Origin: Acetobacteraceae bacterium
GTDB lineage: Bacteria > Pseudomonadota > Alphaproteobacteria > Acetobacterales > Acetobacteraceae
Length of the DNA stretch: 8,377 nucleotides
Direction: 5' to 3'
NCBI GenBank assembly: GCA_030039695.1
Contig: JASHVB010000171.1
Span: forward strand, 1 to 8,377
Both the position numbers and the translations under genes were made by a program. Shown here in pieces: positions 7,598-8,377 of the stretch (within the stretch, counting starts at the first letter, position 1; the number at the start of each line of letters is the position of its first letter). The notes under the pieces were generated by a model that saw only the letters and a program-made list of their open reading frames with translations, was not told where the DNA came from and did no database searches.

Positions 7598-7699
7598 GAT
7601 GTCATGCACCGCGGGAAATGCGCCGCCAGACATGCGCCAGGAACCTGCCAAGCCAAACCCGTGCCCCGCTCCGCTTACCAACGCCGCACGGCCAGTCAT
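7598..7699 (-). pseudogene. Possible remnant of a short-chain dehydrogenase/reductase N-terminus
   Basis: On the minus strand from an ATG at 7699, 34 codons read MTGRAALVSGAGHGFG, then about a dozen residues, then GGAFPAVHDI. This follows the opening of a short-chain dehydrogenase: first beta strand, glycine-rich GxxxGxG turn, and a second strand ending in an acidic residue. Relative to the usual spacing, one residue is missing between the glycine turn and the Asp. The resemblance stops there, and the frame runs into the lyase gene in another phase. There is no ribosome site. It may be a decayed gene end left by a rearrangement, or a chance match in GC-rich DNA. Confidence 0.25.
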
Positions 7700-7729
7700 G
7701 TCGAGCGGGTGCGGCGCGGATAGCAGGCG

Positions 7730-8377
7730 TTACGCTTCCTTCACCGTGCCCTCGGCCACGAGGCCGGCGATACGCGCGGCGTCGCAGCCGATGGATGTAA
7801 GTATCTCGCGCGTGTGTTCGCCCAGTGACGGCGCGGGAGAACGCAGTATTCCGGGCGTGTCGGACAGGCGGGGAATGATGTTGTGCATCAGCACTGAACC
7901 GGCTTCCTCGTCCGGCGCCTCGACGATCACGCCGCGATCCGCGACGTGCGGATCATCGAGCAACTGGTCCACTTCATAAACCGGGTTAGCGGTGACCTCC
8001 GCCGCCTCGAAAATCGTCATGTTCTCGGCCAGCGTGCGTCCTGCGATGAAATCGGCGACCGCGCCATCGCATTCGTCGATGTTACGGACGCGGTCAGTGT
8101 TGGTGCGAAAGCGCGGGTCATCGATCATCTGCGGCTTGCCGATGGCGCGGAACACCCGTTCGGCCATCACCTGCATCGAGGCGGAAATCGCGATGTAGCG
8201 CCCATCGGACGTGCGGTACACGTTGCGCGGCGAGGTGGTCAGCGAGCGGCTGCCGGTGCGCTGCGGCTTTTCCCCCGTCACGCGGAAGATCGCCGCATCC
8301 GGACCGAGCACCGACACCATCGGCTCGAGCAATGGCAGGTCGATGACCTGGCCGCGCCCGCCATGCTCCACCACGCG
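7730..8377 (-). CDS. Class III CoA-transferase, CaiB/BaiF family (5' truncated by window end)
   Basis: This enzyme family moves CoA from an acyl-CoA donor to a carboxylic acid, forming covalent anhydride and thioester intermediates at a catalytic aspartate. The window holds the C-terminal 215 residues of a protein usually about 400 long, and the frame is open to the right edge. The visible part begins RVVEHGGRGQVIDLPLLEPM, the segment usually written R..TGrGQ.vdvsl.ea. It contains NVYRTSDGRYIAISAS, equivalent to the family's Y.T.DG.yi, then NPVYEVDQLLDDPHVADRG, and ends with APSLGEHTREIL, which matches the typical aP.lGeHt.evL tail. The catalytic aspartate should lie about 30 residues before the GRGQ segment, outside the window, so activity cannot be judged. 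The stop is TAA. The lyase gene lies 188 bases downstream on the same strand and may be co-transcribed. Acids such as citramalate, itaconate or malate are candidates by analogy only. Confidence 0.9.
   Translation of the reverse strand, partial: RVVEHGGRGQVIDLPLLEPMVSVLGPDAAIFRVTGEKPQRTGSRSLTTSPRNVYRTSDGRYIAISASMQVMAERVFRAIGKPQMIDDPRFRTNTDRVRNIDECDGAVADFIAGRTLAENMTIFEAAEVTANPVYEVDQLLDDPHVADRGVIVEAPDEEAGSVLMHNIIPRLSDTPGILRSPAPSLGEHTREILTSIGCDAARIAGLVAEGTVKEA

Noticed and set aside
6864..7979. A 371-codon open frame on the plus strand opposite the lyase and CoA-transferase genes.
   Set aside because: It spans two clearly recognised minus-strand genes and the gap between them, and its translation shows no domain.

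Overview
This is a GC-rich, densely coded stretch with few regulatory gaps. It looks like the chromosome of a metabolically versatile proteobacterium, most likely alpha- or betaproteobacterial. That is a family-level impression: ABC importers of the dipeptide and sulfonate/nitrate classes sit next to CoA-transferase and CoA-lyase genes. No phylogenetic marker is present. I see no tRNA, rRNA, insertion sequence, phage gene or CRISPR array, and base composition looks even throughout.

Layout. (1) Positions 1-2556, plus strand: the end of a dipeptide/oligopeptide-type import operon. It has the C-terminal part of a DppC-like permease, then one 666-residue protein in which two ATPase domains (DppD-like and DppF-like) are joined. 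The rest of this operon lies upstream of the window. (2) Positions 2557-2893: a 337-base gap containing a relatively AT-rich promoter-like patch and a long leader. (3) Positions 2894-6472, plus strand: a complete four-gene importer of the sulfonate/nitrate/taurine class, consisting of a periplasmic binding protein, two different permeases and an ATPase. Every junction overlaps by 1 or 4 bases. (4) Positions 6473-6641: a short convergent gap. (5) Positions 6642-8377, minus strand: a CitE/HpcH-type CoA-ester lyase and, upstream of it, the C-terminal half of a class III (CaiB/BaiF) CoA-transferase that runs off the window. Between them is a 188-base gap that may hold a decayed N-terminus of a short-chain dehydrogenase.

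How the genes may work together. The two plus-strand importers would bring small organic solutes into the cell. Dipeptide-type and sulfonate-type importers often occur together in organosulfur-scavenging loci, so sulfur acquisition is a reasonable but unproven theme. The minus-strand pair suggests a separate catabolic step: a CoA-transferase activates an organic acid and a lyase splits the resulting acyl-CoA, as known for citramalate, itaconate and malate. I found no wholly new type of system. The points most worth a second look are the unusual second ATPase half of the fused protein, the paired permeases, the possible dehydrogenase remnant and the long leader of the second operon.
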